Source of the DNA: an uncultured Pirellulaceae bacterium
Lineage (GTDB): Bacteria > Planctomycetota > Planctomycetia > Pirellulales > Pirellulaceae
Reading direction: 5' to 3'
NCBI GenBank assembly: GCA_937928555.1
Contig: CALFWR010000035.1
Coordinates: 1-64,000 of the forward strand
DNA length: 64,000 bases
The translations under genes and the position numbers were made by a program. Under the pieces are notes generated by a model. It was not told the origin of the DNA. It saw only the letters and a list, made by a program, of their open reading frames with translations, and searched no databases. Shown here piece after piece: positions 10,570 through 20,452 of the stretch; position 1 is the stretch's first letter; each line of letters begins with the position of its first letter.

Positions 10570-11568
10570 ATGAACGACGAACTTCACTTTGAACAGCAAG
10601 CCAACAAGTTCCGCGATCGCTACATGGCGGTTAAGGACGAAGTCGGCAAAGTCATCGTTGGCCACGACGAGATCGTGCACGGCGTTTTGACTTGCATGAT
10701 GATTGGCGGCCATTGCCTGCTCGAAGGGGCTCCCGGTTTGGGAAAAACTTTGCTGGTATCGACGCTCTCCAAAGTCCTCGATTTGGACTTCAACCGAATC
10801 CAGTTCACGCCCGACCTGATGCCGGCGGATATTCTCGGCACCAACATGGTGGTGGAAAACCCTGACGGCGGTCGCGAGTTCCAGTTTCAAAAAGGGCCGA
10901 TCTTCACGCAAATTTGCCTTGCTGACGAAATCAACCGGGCGACGCCAAAGACCCAGTCGGCGATGCTCGAAACCATGCAGGAAGGCACCGTGACGGCATC
11001 GGGAACCCGCTACACGTTGAAGAAGCCGTTCTTTGTGTTGGCCACGCAAAACCCGATCGAGCAGGAAGGAACCTATCCGCTGCCCGAAGCCCAGCTTGAC
11101 CGTTTTCTGTTCAAGCTCAATGTGGGGTATTCGAATCGCGAAGAACTTTCCACGATTATTGAACGCACAACGAAAGGCGAATTCCACGACCCTGACAAAA
11201 TTATGGGCGGTGAAGAAATTCTGGAACTGCAACAGTTGATCCGCAAAGTCATCCTTGCCGACCACATCCGGGACTATATCGTTCGCGTTGTTCTTGCAAC
11301 TCACGCAGAAGGCCCGCATGCGGTCGATGTCACCAATCAGTACATCCGCTGGGGCTCAAGTCCACGGGGTGCCCAGACGATTGTGCTCGCGGCGAAAGTG
11401 CGGGCGTTGCTCGAAGGACGATTCAATGTGAGTTTCGAAGACGTCCGCCGGGTTTATCTTCCAGCGCTGCGGCATCGTGTGCTTCCGAACTTTGAGGCCC
11501 AGGCCGAAGGGGTAACCTCGGACCAGGTGTTGCTTGAGATTTTGGACGCTGTTCCGGAAAAGGATTAG
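10570..11568 (+). CDS. MoxR-family AAA ATPase
   Basis: LLEGAPGLGKTLL Walker A; ATQNPIEQEGTYPLPEAQLDRFLF. Confidence 0.95.
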   Translation: MNDELHFEQQANKFRDRYMAVKDEVGKVIVGHDEIVHGVLTCMMIGGHCLLEGAPGLGKTLLVSTLSKVLDLDFNRIQFTPDLMPADILGTNMVVENPDGGREFQFQKGPIFTQICLADEINRATPKTQSAMLETMQEGTVTASGTRYTLKKPFFVLATQNPIEQEGTYPLPEAQLDRFLFKLNVGYSNREELSTIIERTTKGEFHDPDKIMGGEEILELQQLIRKVILADHIRDYIVRVVLATHAEGPHAVDVTNQYIRWGSSPRGAQTIVLAAKVRALLEGRFNVSFEDVRRVYLPALRHRVLPNFEAQAEGVTSDQVLLEILDAVPEKD

Positions 11569-11639
11569 GGGACCGTCCGGCTAAATCCGGCACTCCAAAC
11601 TTCGAATTTCGCACTCCGCATCCCGCACTCGAAACTTCC

Positions 11640-12542
11640 ATGATTGAAACTGCAACTCTCGCTGACGAACCATTGCTTTCTCCTGCATTACTTGCGCAGT
11701 TGGAACGCATGGAACTGGTCAGTCGCAAGATCTTTCGCGGTCGGATGAAGGGCGAGCGACGAAGCAAACGCAAAGGCCAATCGGTCGAGTTCGCGGACTT
11801 TCGCAATTACGTACCCGGCGATGATTTGCGTTTCATCGATTGGAATCTTTATGCTCGCCTGGACAAACTGCTACTGAAGCTTTTCCTCGAAGAAGAGGAC
11901 CTGCACTTTTATTCCCTGATCGACGTCAGCGAATCGATGCGGTTTGGAACGCCGACCAAACTTCACTACGCGAAACAACTGGCGGCTTCGCTGGGCTACA
12001 TCGGGCTTTGCCGAAGCGACCGAGTGAAAATCGAGGCGCTTGACGGTGCCGCGGCCAGCGGGGCGCCGGTGTTTCGGGGAAAGCGTTCTCTGGGGCGAAT
12101 GGTGGACTACGTGCAATCGATTGACACGTCGGCGAATGTTCCATTGGCCGACGCAGTGAAGGCCTTTTGTTTGCGAAATCGCGGCAAAGGCATTCTGGTT
12201 CTCATTAGCGACCTGATGGACAAAACCGGATACGACGCGGCACTGAAATTCCTCGTTGCACAGAACATGGACGTGTATGTGATCCATGTGCTTTCTCAGG
12301 AAGAGATCGACCCCGAGATCCTTGGCGACCTCAAGCTGGTTGACTGCGAAGATCATGACACGGCTGAAATTTCCGTTAGCCAAAGACTGATCGATCGCTA
12401 CCGGGCGACCCTAGCGGCATACATTGAACAAACACGCGACTTTTGCCAGCGACGCGGGATCGTGTACACCATGACCAGCACCGAACGAAGCGTCGATCGG
12501 CTGGTCTCGAGATACCTTCGACACCAGGGACTTGTGCGATGA
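11640..12542 (+). CDS. DUF58 domain protein
   Basis: GRRSKRKGQSVEFADFRNYVPGDDLRFIDWNLYARLDKL. Confidence 0.93.
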   Translation: MIETATLADEPLLSPALLAQLERMELVSRKIFRGRMKGERRSKRKGQSVEFADFRNYVPGDDLRFIDWNLYARLDKLLLKLFLEEEDLHFYSLIDVSESMRFGTPTKLHYAKQLAASLGYIGLCRSDRVKIEALDGAAASGAPVFRGKRSLGRMVDYVQSIDTSANVPLADAVKAFCLRNRGKGILVLISDLMDKTGYDAALKFLVAQNMDVYVIHVLSQEEIDPEILGDLKLVDCEDHDTAEISVSQRLIDRYRATLAAYIEQTRDFCQRRGIVYTMTSTERSVDRLVSRYLRHQGLVR

Positions 12543-14542
12543 ACTGGTTTGACAGTGCACTTGCCGGACCACAGTGGTTGCTGCTGGGGTTGGTTCCAGT
12601 TGCGATTTTTCTGTTGTACTTTCTCAAATTGCGGCGGACACCGGTCGAAGTCCCCAGCACTTTTTTGTGGACCAAGGCCCTGGAAGACCTGCACGTCAAC
12701 AGCCTGTGGCAACGACTGCGGAGAAACCTGTTGATGTTCCTGCAGCTTTTACTGGCTTTGCTGCTGCTGATCAGTTGCCTGCGACCAGGGTGCCAGGGAA
12801 CGCAATTGCAGGGAACCCGATTCGTATTTCTGGTGGACCAGTCGGCCAGCATGTCGGCAACCGATACGACCAGCGGACAATCCCGCCTAGATTTTGCAAA
12901 AGACGAAGCCATCAAAACGATCGACCGGATGAAAAAAGGCGATTCAGCGATGGTGATTGCGTTTTCGGATGTGTCGCGAACTATTCAGTCGTACACCACC
13001 AACGGTTCGTTACTGAAAAATAAAATTCGCTCGATCCGCCAGACGCAGCGCAGCAGCGATATCATCGAGGCCCTCAATGCGGCATCCGGGTTGGCCAATC
13101 CGGGACGAACCAGCGATCGGGCCTCAGGGCGTGATGTTCAGGTGGCCGAAAGCAAACCCGCGACGATGTTCATTTTCAGCGACGGTGCGGTCAAGGAAGT
13201 CCCAGAATTCTTTTTGGGAAACCTGACGCCGGAGTATCGTCCAATTGGTTCCTTCGAACCGCCCAACAACGTCGGCATCATTGCTCTTTCGGTAAGCGAT
13301 CCGATTGAAAATGACAGCCAACTGCAGTGCTATGCGAGGTTGTTCAATTCCGACGACCAAGACCACTCTGTGAAAGTAACACTGAACGTCGAAGGTGACA
13401 TCTTTGATGCTCAATCTGTTGACGTTCCCCGCAATGGTGCCGTTGGGCTGGTGTTTGATTTGAATTCGCTGCTTTCGGGCCTGGATCAACCCCGGCGAAT
13501 CCACCTGGTGATTGAAGATGACGACGTTTACATGCAGGACAACGAAGCCTGGTCAGTCATCAACCCGCCGCGCGAATCCAACGTGTTGATCATCTCTGCG
13601 GGCAACGAGTATTTGGACCTTGTTACCGAAACGTCGCGAATCACCGAAGTCGCCAACGTATTTCGCGAAGACGTGGGATTCGTGGGCTCCGAAAAGTACG
13701 AAGAACAAACGACGCTTGGGTTCTACGACCTGGTGATATTTGACGGATGTGCTCCGGACAAGATGCCGCTGTGCAACACAGTGTTTTGGGGAAGCGCGCC
13801 GCCGGGCGAAGACTGGAAAGTCGCCAAGGTGACCGAACCGACATCGATCATCGATACCAACGCGTCACATCCGTTAATGCTGGCAAGCCAGATGACGAAC
13901 GTCAACGTTCTCAAAAGCAGTGTTATCGAAGGCCCCAAAGGCAGCGTTTCGCTTGTGGATGCCTCAGACGGTTCGATCATGCGATTGGGCACCCGCGGCG
14001 GGTTTCAGGATCTGGTAATTGGCTTTGCGATGCAGACGATCACGGAAGACGACGAAGTTGCGATCAACACGGACTGGATGACCAAACTCAGCTTTCCGAT
14101 TTTCATCCAGAACACCATGATGATCCTGGGCAACGGGAAAAATTATCAGGCCTCCGTTGGCGGCCAGCCCGGAGAGTTGCTGAAATTTCGAACGTCGTTG
14201 CCTTTTGACACGGTCAACGTCATCGGACCCGAAGGACGCAAAACAAAATTGCTTCCGCGGCCAGACAAAACGTTTGTGCTCAATGATACATCCCGAAGTG
14301 GGCTGTACGCGATACAGGCTCCGGTTCAGGATTCTGTTGACATCGTTCTGCCAGTGAACCTGTTTGACCGCAACGAAAGCAACGTCGTTGTGCGGGACAA
14401 GATGACGCTGGGCTACAAAGAACTTGCCGGCGAAATCGCGAGCGAGCCAACGCGGCAGCAATACTGGATGTGGTTTCTACTGCTGGCCCTGGTGATCTTG
14501 GTCCTTGAGTGGTACATCTTCAACAAGCGGATTTTGCTGTAG
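12539..14542 (+). CDS. BatA/VWA-domain membrane protein
   Basis: N-terminal WLLLGLVPVAIFLLYFLKLRR; VDQSASMSATD MIDAS-like motif; overlaps DUF58 stop. Confidence 0.88.
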   Translation: MNWFDSALAGPQWLLLGLVPVAIFLLYFLKLRRTPVEVPSTFLWTKALEDLHVNSLWQRLRRNLLMFLQLLLALLLLISCLRPGCQGTQLQGTRFVFLVDQSASMSATDTTSGQSRLDFAKDEAIKTIDRMKKGDSAMVIAFSDVSRTIQSYTTNGSLLKNKIRSIRQTQRSSDIIEALNAASGLANPGRTSDRASGRDVQVAESKPATMFIFSDGAVKEVPEFFLGNLTPEYRPIGSFEPPNNVGIIALSVSDPIENDSQLQCYARLFNSDDQDHSVKVTLNVEGDIFDAQSVDVPRNGAVGLVFDLNSLLSGLDQPRRIHLVIEDDDVYMQDNEAWSVINPPRESNVLIISAGNEYLDLVTETSRITEVANVFREDVGFVGSEKYEEQTTLGFYDLVIFDGCAPDKMPLCNTVFWGSAPPGEDWKVAKVTEPTSIIDTNASHPLMLASQMTNVNVLKSSVIEGPKGSVSLVDASDGSIMRLGTRGGFQDLVIGFAMQTITEDDEVAINTDWMTKLSFPIFIQNTMMILGNGKNYQASVGGQPGELLKFRTSLPFDTVNVIGPEGRKTKLLPRPDKTFVLNDTSRSGLYAIQAPVQDSVDIVLPVNLFDRNESNVVVRDKMTLGYKELAGEIASEPTRQQYWMWFLLLALVILVLEWYIFNKRILL

Positions 14543-14620
14543 TTGCGTCGTTGCCAGAGTCGTTTCTCGTACTTGCCAGAGTCGTTTTTGAAACGCGGCG
14601 ATGCCAAACCGGGTGTTGCG

Positions 14621-15172
14621 CTACCGAACGAAAGTCGTGCGGTCTGAACTGACGCTTGGCCCCTGGGTCGTTCTTGAGCCACCACGAATAAAGGGGCGGG
14701 TGCCGTTGTCGAACTGGCGATAGATCCCGAAATCGAAAGCAGGTACGATAGCGCCAATGTCGGCGAAGTCAGCCTGGATACGAAGGACGCGTTCGAAATA
14801 GATGAATGGAAATTTAGTTCCTGGTCGTTTCTTGTAAACCCACTGAAAACTGGTTTGCACCATGCTCGACGGCAATTTGCCGGCACGAACCAATGCCACG
14901 ATTTGCGACAGGTATTCTCTTTCTTCGTCACGGCGTGTTTTCAGAATCGCGTTTAGTTGTTGTTCGTACTGATCGAATCTGGCCTGGGTGAATCTTTCAG
15001 GTGAGAACGATTCGAAGGCTTGAGGAGTGGTCCGGTTAAGGCCGGTAGATTCCCGGGACAGGTTTTGGGATTGAAATTCCTGCCCATCACAAAGCTGGCA
15101 GAACGTCAGTGCGCCACAAAGCACCAGAAAAGCGGTCCATTGCGGGCGAAATACGATTGTTTGGTTTAGCAT
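14621..15172 (-). CDS. Hypothetical secreted protein
   Basis: ORF with N-terminal hydrophobic signal-like segment. Confidence 0.55.
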   Translation of the reverse strand: MLNQTIVFRPQWTAFLVLCGALTFCQLCDGQEFQSQNLSRESTGLNRTTPQAFESFSPERFTQARFDQYEQQLNAILKTRRDEEREYLSQIVALVRAGKLPSSMVQTSFQWVYKKRPGTKFPFIYFERVLRIQADFADIGAIVPAFDFGIYRQFDNGTRPFIRGGSRTTQGPSVSSDRTTFVR

Positions 15173-15398
15173 GGCTGTGTTCTGTACCAGTTGAATACGG
15201 AGACGAAACTGTGTTAACAGGACCTGCCTATGCGAAAAAGTGAAATATTTACAAAACTTTAGGCTTCCTGGTCGGCGTGAAATTCAAGGTTGTGGAATAT
15301 ACTTTTGGGACTGACCATTCATTCAATCAATCAATCAATCACCCAGCGGAGAATTGACCGTGGCAACGGAAAACAGTAAACCCAGTGAAGAACAGAAT

Positions 15399-16730
15399 AT
15401 GAACTCAAATCGTCGATCCTTTCTCAAGCAGGGTGCTGCCGCGACGGCAGCGGCATCGGTCGTGGCCGGTGCTCCTTCACTTTCGTTGGCTCGCAGTGCC
15501 AACGTGCGCGGTAGCAACACCGTCAAAGTTGGTTTGATCGGTTGCGGTGGTCGCGGAACCGGTGCGTCGGATCAGGCGATGAACAACGCCAGCGGAGTCA
15601 ACGTTGAGCTTCACAGTGTTGCCGACGTTTTCGAGAGTCGTGCCACACAAGCGATTGAACAGTGCACCGAAGAGCACGGCGAAAAAGTTAAAGTCAATGG
15701 TGACTCGATGCACATCGGGCTCGACGGCTGGAAGAAAGTTCTCGACTCCGATGTCGAACTGGTCATCCTCGCGACGCCCCCGGGCTTCCGCCCACTGCAC
15801 TTCGAAAAAGCCATCGATGCGGGCAAGCACGTTTTCATGGAAAAGCCTGTCGGGGTGGATGCTCCGGGCATTCGTCGTGTTCTGGCCGCCGGGGAAAAAG
15901 CGAAAGAGAAAAAGCTTTGGGTTCAGGTCGGGCTTCAGCGACGCCACGAGCCTGTCTACCAGCAGGTGATCGATCAGCTTCAGGCCGGAATCATTGGCGA
16001 CCTGATCTGTAGCCGCGTTTACTGGAACAACAATGGCGTCTGGAACCGTCCACGTGACGCCAATGACACTGAATTGATGTATCAGTTGAGAAACTGGTAC
16101 TACTTTAACTGGATCTGTGGCGACCACATTGTGGAACAGCACATTCACAACCTGGACGTGATCAACTGGCTGATGGGTGACTTCCCCGAGAAAGCTCAGG
16201 GCATGGGCGGACGGCTTGTTCGCACCGGCAAAAAGAATGGCGAGATTTTTGATCACCACGCTGTCGAGTACACCTACCCCAATGGCCACAAGATGTTCAG
16301 CTTCTGTCGCCACATGCCCAAGTGCTGGAGTGCGGTCACCGAGTTCGTTCACGGAGCCAACGGTTGGGCTCACCTTTCTGAAGGAAAGATCTACAACGGC
16401 GACAACGAAGTGATCTTCCAGACCGAAGAGAAAGGCCACAAAGGCCACCAGTGGGAGCACGACGATCTGTTCCGTGACATCGCGGCTGGAAACTATGTCA
16501 ACGAAGCCGAGTACGGTGCCAAAAGTACTTTCACCGCGATTCTTGGTCGCCTTGCGACTTACAGCGGCAAAGAGTTGAACTGGGACACTGTTCTGGCGGA
16601 AGCACCATCGCTTGCCAACGTCGACGAGATCACAAAGTTCGATGATCCGGCACCTGTTCAGCCTCTGGACGATGGCAGCTACGCGATTCCTGTTCCCGGC
16701 AAACAGGCGAAAAAGTACCTCAAGAGCTAA
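15399..16730 (+). CDS. Gfo/Idh/MocA family oxidoreductase with Tat signal
   Basis: NRRSFLKQGAAATAAASVVAGAP twin-arginine signal; KVGLIGCGGRG; EKPVGVDAPGIRRVL. Confidence 0.93.
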   Translation: MNSNRRSFLKQGAAATAAASVVAGAPSLSLARSANVRGSNTVKVGLIGCGGRGTGASDQAMNNASGVNVELHSVADVFESRATQAIEQCTEEHGEKVKVNGDSMHIGLDGWKKVLDSDVELVILATPPGFRPLHFEKAIDAGKHVFMEKPVGVDAPGIRRVLAAGEKAKEKKLWVQVGLQRRHEPVYQQVIDQLQAGIIGDLICSRVYWNNNGVWNRPRDANDTELMYQLRNWYYFNWICGDHIVEQHIHNLDVINWLMGDFPEKAQGMGGRLVRTGKKNGEIFDHHAVEYTYPNGHKMFSFCRHMPKCWSAVTEFVHGANGWAHLSEGKIYNGDNEVIFQTEEKGHKGHQWEHDDLFRDIAAGNYVNEAEYGAKSTFTAILGRLATYSGKELNWDTVLAEAPSLANVDEITKFDDPAPVQPLDDGSYAIPVPGKQAKKYLKS

Positions 16731-16731
16731 A

Positions 16732-16786
16732 CCGGAATGATTCGCGACGACGGGCGTTCCTCAAAAGCAGGATCGTGAATAATCAG
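16732..16786. mobile_element. Minimal (about 55 bp) derivative of the TIR element
   Basis: CCGGAATGATTCGCGACGACGGGCGTT...GATCGTGAATAATC. Confidence 0.45.
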
Positions 16787-16817
16787 CTAGAGTCGGAGTG
16801 AAAAATTTGACACCCCT

Positions 16818-16877
16818 GGAAGGGCGAAGTTTCTGTTGAACCGTGGTGGTTCGACGGGAGCTTCGCCCTTCCTTTTT
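16818..16877 (+). terminator. Rho-independent terminator
   Basis: GGAAGGGCGAAG...CTTCGCCCTTCC followed by TTTTTT, after the oxidoreductase. Confidence 0.8.
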
Positions 16878-16944
16878 TCATCGGTTTGCATCGAATCACT
16901 CCGCCCCATCGGTACACCCTTGGGATGCCCGGATCTGACGTTCA

Positions 16945-18813
16945 CTAGATCTGACGTTCACCGCGAATCAGCTCTTCGACGTAGTTGGCTGCCAGATACA
17001 AGGCACCGCCAACGACGGCACAAATAATGGCAATGACCCTCACTTCGTCACTGTCTCGGTCGTTCTCGAATTGATTGATTACCAACAGGATCGGGCAGCC
17101 AAAGATACAAACGACTGCAAACATCCTCGCGATCGTCCCAATAATGGTCGCGTTGTGAAAGTCTGCCAGTTCTTCGGCGGTTGCTTCCGGCGGACGCACG
17201 CCCAGCAGAATTCGTACGTTCCCAAGCTGACTCCAGAACAGGCCGGCGGCAATCGCTGTCAGGACGCCAACCATCCTTATTTCATCTGTTTCATGGACAA
17301 AATCCATACTCGAGAGCAAAAACAAAATTGGAATGGCAATCGTGACCAGCATGCAAAACGCCTGATAGGCCAGCACCAAACCGCGCCGCCAAAAGGCAGC
17401 CTGTTTGGTTTTGCTTTTGAGGGGAGGTTGGGCGCTGGGAGCAGGGGCACGCGTGGTGCGGATTTCGCAACCGCCCATCATGCCGAACGAACGAATCCGG
17501 ACTCGCATCGGCGCGTCAACCTGCACCGTTGAATTCACTTTATTGTCCGTTGCACCCATGATGAACAGGCCATCGACGTCCACGATCGCGCCGTGCGGCA
17601 CCACGATTTCGCAGCCACCCATCAGGACAAAGGAAACGATGCTGACCTGTTTGGCTTTGACTTCCGACAGATCAAGGCAAGTCCCGCCCATGCAAGTCAA
17701 GGCAAGGCTGGGGCTGCCCGGAGTCCACTGGCCTTTCTTGTCACATCCACTCATGAACGCTACGTGCAAACGCATCCCGGTTTCGGCCTGGTAGTAGTTC
17801 GGGTTGGTTTCGGCGTAGGCACCCGCGTGCATCGCGGCTTGCTTGACCGGTGCAACCGGTGTGCGGTGAGGCATCGCAGCGACACCAGGGCTGGCGGCGA
17901 CCGATGCAAATCCCGTCTTGAAATCGCTGGCCTGCTGAAATCGTTTGGCAGGATCTTTTTCCAACGCCCGCAAAAGGATCTCATCAATGCGGGCATCGAC
18001 CTGGGCTTTTTCTGAGGGAATCGGGAAGCGTCCCAACGGAAGTTCGCCGGTGAGCATCTCGTAGATCACCACGCCCAAGGAGTAGATGTCCGCCCGGTGG
18101 TCGACTTCGGTGGGACGCTCTTTTTGCTCGGGAGCCATGTAGTTCCACGTTCCCATCACCTGCCGGGTGTGCGTCAATCCATCGCCCATGCCGGGATTAG
18201 TTAGCTTTGCCAGTCCAAAGTCCGCGATGCGAATGTTGCCACGAGCATCCAACAGAATGTTTTCTGGCTTGATGTCGCGGTGAACGACGCCTTCTTCGTG
18301 AGCATACTGCAGGGCGTCGCAAAGCTGCGGGACCAACTGCATCGCCAAGGCGGGATCAAGCCGCTGATCGGAGGTGATCTGACGCAGGTTCAGTCCGTCG
18401 ACAAACTCCATCAACAGAAAATGCATGTCGTCCCGCTGACCAAACTGGTGAACGGTGACAATGTTCGCGTGGTTCAACTGCCCAAGGGCGCGGGCTTCGC
18501 GGCGAAAGCGTTCCGCGAACTCGGGATCGTCGGAGCGGTAGAGGAATATCTTTAAGGCGACGATCCGGTCGAGGTCTTTTTGGCGAGCCTTGTAGACGGC
18601 TCCCATTCCGCCCTGGCCTACCAGTTCGATGATTTCAAGTTCAGGAAAGGCGTTGGCCAGACGGGAAAAAGAAGGAGCCTGTAACGGACCCAAATTTCCA
18701 CCGCGAGCAGCATTGTTGGCAGCTTTCGCCGCCATCATCAGGCAATTGGGGCACAAGCCACCGGGCAGTTTTTCGTTGTCGGTGTAACCACATTTTTGGC
18801 AGACGTCAGGCAT
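16945..18813 (-). CDS. Ser/Thr protein kinase with N-terminal zinc ribbon
   Basis: CQKCGYTDNEKLPGGLCPNC; LVGQGGMGAVYKARQKDLDRIVALKIF; VVHRDIKPENILLD; IADFGLAKL. Confidence 0.96.
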   Translation of the reverse strand: MPDVCQKCGYTDNEKLPGGLCPNCLMMAAKAANNAARGGNLGPLQAPSFSRLANAFPELEIIELVGQGGMGAVYKARQKDLDRIVALKIFLYRSDDPEFAERFRREARALGQLNHANIVTVHQFGQRDDMHFLLMEFVDGLNLRQITSDQRLDPALAMQLVPQLCDALQYAHEEGVVHRDIKPENILLDARGNIRIADFGLAKLTNPGMGDGLTHTRQVMGTWNYMAPEQKERPTEVDHRADIYSLGVVIYEMLTGELPLGRFPIPSEKAQVDARIDEILLRALEKDPAKRFQQASDFKTGFASVAASPGVAAMPHRTPVAPVKQAAMHAGAYAETNPNYYQAETGMRLHVAFMSGCDKKGQWTPGSPSLALTCMGGTCLDLSEVKAKQVSIVSFVLMGGCEIVVPHGAIVDVDGLFIMGATDNKVNSTVQVDAPMRVRIRSFGMMGGCEIRTTRAPAPSAQPPLKSKTKQAAFWRRGLVLAYQAFCMLVTIAIPILFLLSSMDFVHETDEIRMVGVLTAIAAGLFWSQLGNVRILLGVRPPEATAEELADFHNATIIGTIARMFAVVCIFGCPILLVINQFENDRDSDEVRVIAIICAVVGGALYLAANYVEELIRGERQI

Positions 18814-18923
18814 CGGAGTCCATTTTTGCTTGGGCTTGAGTTGCTTTCTACCCGTGAAATACGCAAACCGGGACGCCGGTTACAAAGAATCTGGAAATTC
18901 TTTTTTAAGGTCCGATCTGCCGG

Positions 18924-19664
18924 CTAGCCGGCGAGCGCCTGCAGCAACGCCTCCAACTCATTGTCGACATCAGCGGCTTGACCGGGATCCGCCATCGTCT
19001 CAGAAACGATATCGACCAGTGCCCTGCGATACTTTTCCTTGAGCCGGTGAGCGGCGACTTTGACTGCGACCGGGGTCATGTTTAATCCGGCGCCGATTGT
19101 TTCGCACTGTTGACTGGTTAGGGGTTCGCCCGTTAGCGTGGGCTGCAATGCATCGTAGAGGTCCGCTTTGCCGGCATCGACATGCCGCTGGCGAAGAACG
19201 GCCAGAGCTTTGGCGAGGACTTCCAGTGCCCAACGCCGGTCAAACAGTTTCTCGGCCGTCCATCCGTCGACCGGTTCGCGCTGGTATCGCTGTTCGGCCA
19301 GATCAATGTCCAGTGAGAAAGTTTGCTTGCCGCCGCCACGTTTCTGCGCGAACTGCCTGGCGGTTTGCTTGTTGACGTAGCGCTGGACTGCGGACATCAG
19401 GAACCAGCGAAAGCGGCCTTTCTCGGGAGCGACTGCGGCCAGAAAGTCCTTGTCGATCAGTTCGACGAAAAAACCTTGAACGTAGTCCGAGGCATCAGAA
19501 GCAGAGTGGCCTTTGCGGCGCAGGTAAACGAACAGCGGATACCAGTAGGACTGGTACAGTTCGCCCAGGGAATGGTTGCGAATATCGGTGTCTTCGTTTC
19601 GGGACGAAGACACGATGCTCCAGTGGGTCGTTTCAAATTCGGAACCGGGGCGAGACTTGTTCAA
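18924..19664 (-). CDS. ECF-type RNA polymerase sigma factor (planctomycete kinase-associated type)
   Basis: FETTHWSIVSSS; SDYVQGFFVELI; MTPVAVKVAAHRLKEKYRRAL; upstream of the kinase. Confidence 0.88.
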   Translation of the reverse strand: MNKSRPGSEFETTHWSIVSSSRNEDTDIRNHSLGELYQSYWYPLFVYLRRKGHSASDASDYVQGFFVELIDKDFLAAVAPEKGRFRWFLMSAVQRYVNKQTARQFAQKRGGGKQTFSLDIDLAEQRYQREPVDGWTAEKLFDRRWALEVLAKALAVLRQRHVDAGKADLYDALQPTLTGEPLTSQQCETIGAGLNMTPVAVKVAAHRLKEKYRRALVDIVSETMADPGQAADVDNELEALLQALAG

Positions 19665-19740
19665 TGAATTCGCTCAGAAGGAATTGGATTCGGTCCAGCA
19701 TATCATTGATGCGGTCGTTCGTCAGTGGATGGCCGGGATC

Positions 19741-20060
19741 CGGGTTCAGACTTTCCACAAGTTGCAGACGTCGGAATCAAACCGGGTTTAGATGTCGATT
19801 CGGATTCAAGCTTTTCACGAATTGCAGACGTCGGAATCAAACCGGGTTTAGATGTCGATTCGGGTTCAAGCTTTCCACAAGTTGCAGACGTCGGAATCGA
19901 ACCGGGTTTAGATGTCGATTCGGGTTCAAGCTTTCCACAAGTTGCAGACGTCGGAATCGAACCGGGTTTAGATGTCGATTCGGATTCAAGCTTTTCACGA
20001 ATTGCAGACGTCGGAATCGAACCGGGTTTAGATGTCGATTCGGGTTCAAGCTTTCCACAA
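19741..20060 (-). repeat. 60-bp tandem repeat, 5 units plus partial, each carrying the tRNA-Met 3' end
   Basis: Period exactly 60; each unit contains (G/A)TTGCAGACGTCGGAATC(G/A)AACCG, matching 20061-20085 inside tRNA-Met. Confidence 0.95.
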
Positions 20061-20061
20061 G

Positions 20062-20131
20062 TTGCAGACGTCGGAATCGAACCGACATTTCCGGGCTTAT
20101 GAGGCCCAGCTGGATAGCCAATCCGTCTGCA
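20062..20131 (-). tRNA. tRNA-Met(CAT)
   Basis: TGCAGAC...GTCTGCA acceptor; GGGCCTCATAAGCCC anticodon arm; TCGGTTCGATTCCGA T-arm. Confidence 0.85.
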
Positions 20132-20148
20132 CAAAACTTCTTTGCTAG

Positions 20149-20235
20149 TGGGTCGCGAAGGAATCGAACCTCTCGCCGCCACCTCAATCATCAAAGGCAC
20201 CTGGTTTACAGCCAGGCATGAGGGACACGACCCAA
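20149..20235 (-). tRNA. tRNA-Tyr(GTA)-like with long variable arm, D-arm apparently truncated
   Basis: GGGTCGT...GCGACCC acceptor; CCTGGCTGTAAACCAGG; only about 10 nt between acceptor and anticodon stems. Confidence 0.6.
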
Positions 20236-20244
20236 TCTGTTTAG

Positions 20245-20328
20245 TGGTTGGAGAGGGATTCGAACCCTCATCGCCATTGCGGCACGGCTTTCTAAGAGCC
20301 GCGTGTCAACCCGTTGCACCATCCAACC
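20245..20328 (-). tRNA. tRNA-Leu(TAG)
   Basis: GGTTGGA...TCCAACCA; CGGCTCTTAGAAAGCCG; long variable arm. Confidence 0.9.
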
Positions 20329-20373
20329 TTATCTTTTTCAGCGTGAAGCCCTGTGGCTTCAAACCTTCATCAG

Positions 20374-20446
20374 TAGCTCGTGTGGGATTCGAACCCAACC
20401 TCTTCAGCTTGAAAAACTGACAGCGTCACCAGACGCCCAACGAGCC
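20374..20446 (-). tRNA. tRNA-Glu(TTC)
   Basis: GGCTCGT...ACGAGCT; TCAGTTTTTCAAGCTGA; TTGGGTTCGAATCCCAC. Confidence 0.85.
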
Positions 20447-20452
20447 AAAAAG

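Noticed and set aside
7340-14542. Novel defence or secretion cluster
   Set aside because: MoxR-DUF58-VWA-VWA is a common bacterial arrangement (Bat-like); ordinary in planctomycetes.
15316-15342. ATTC/AATC tetranucleotide run upstream of the oxidoreductase
   Set aside because: Short simple repeat in the untranslated region; no evidence of function.
19741-20060. CRISPR array
   Set aside because: Spacer and repeat are both conserved across units; it is a true tandem repeat with no variable spacers and no cas genes.
19664-20221. Overlapping ORFs in several frames (e.g. GIKPGLDVDSDSSFSRIADV repeats)
   Set aside because: The 60-bp period is a multiple of 3, so the tandem repeat keeps several frames open; the region is explained by tRNA-derived repeats.
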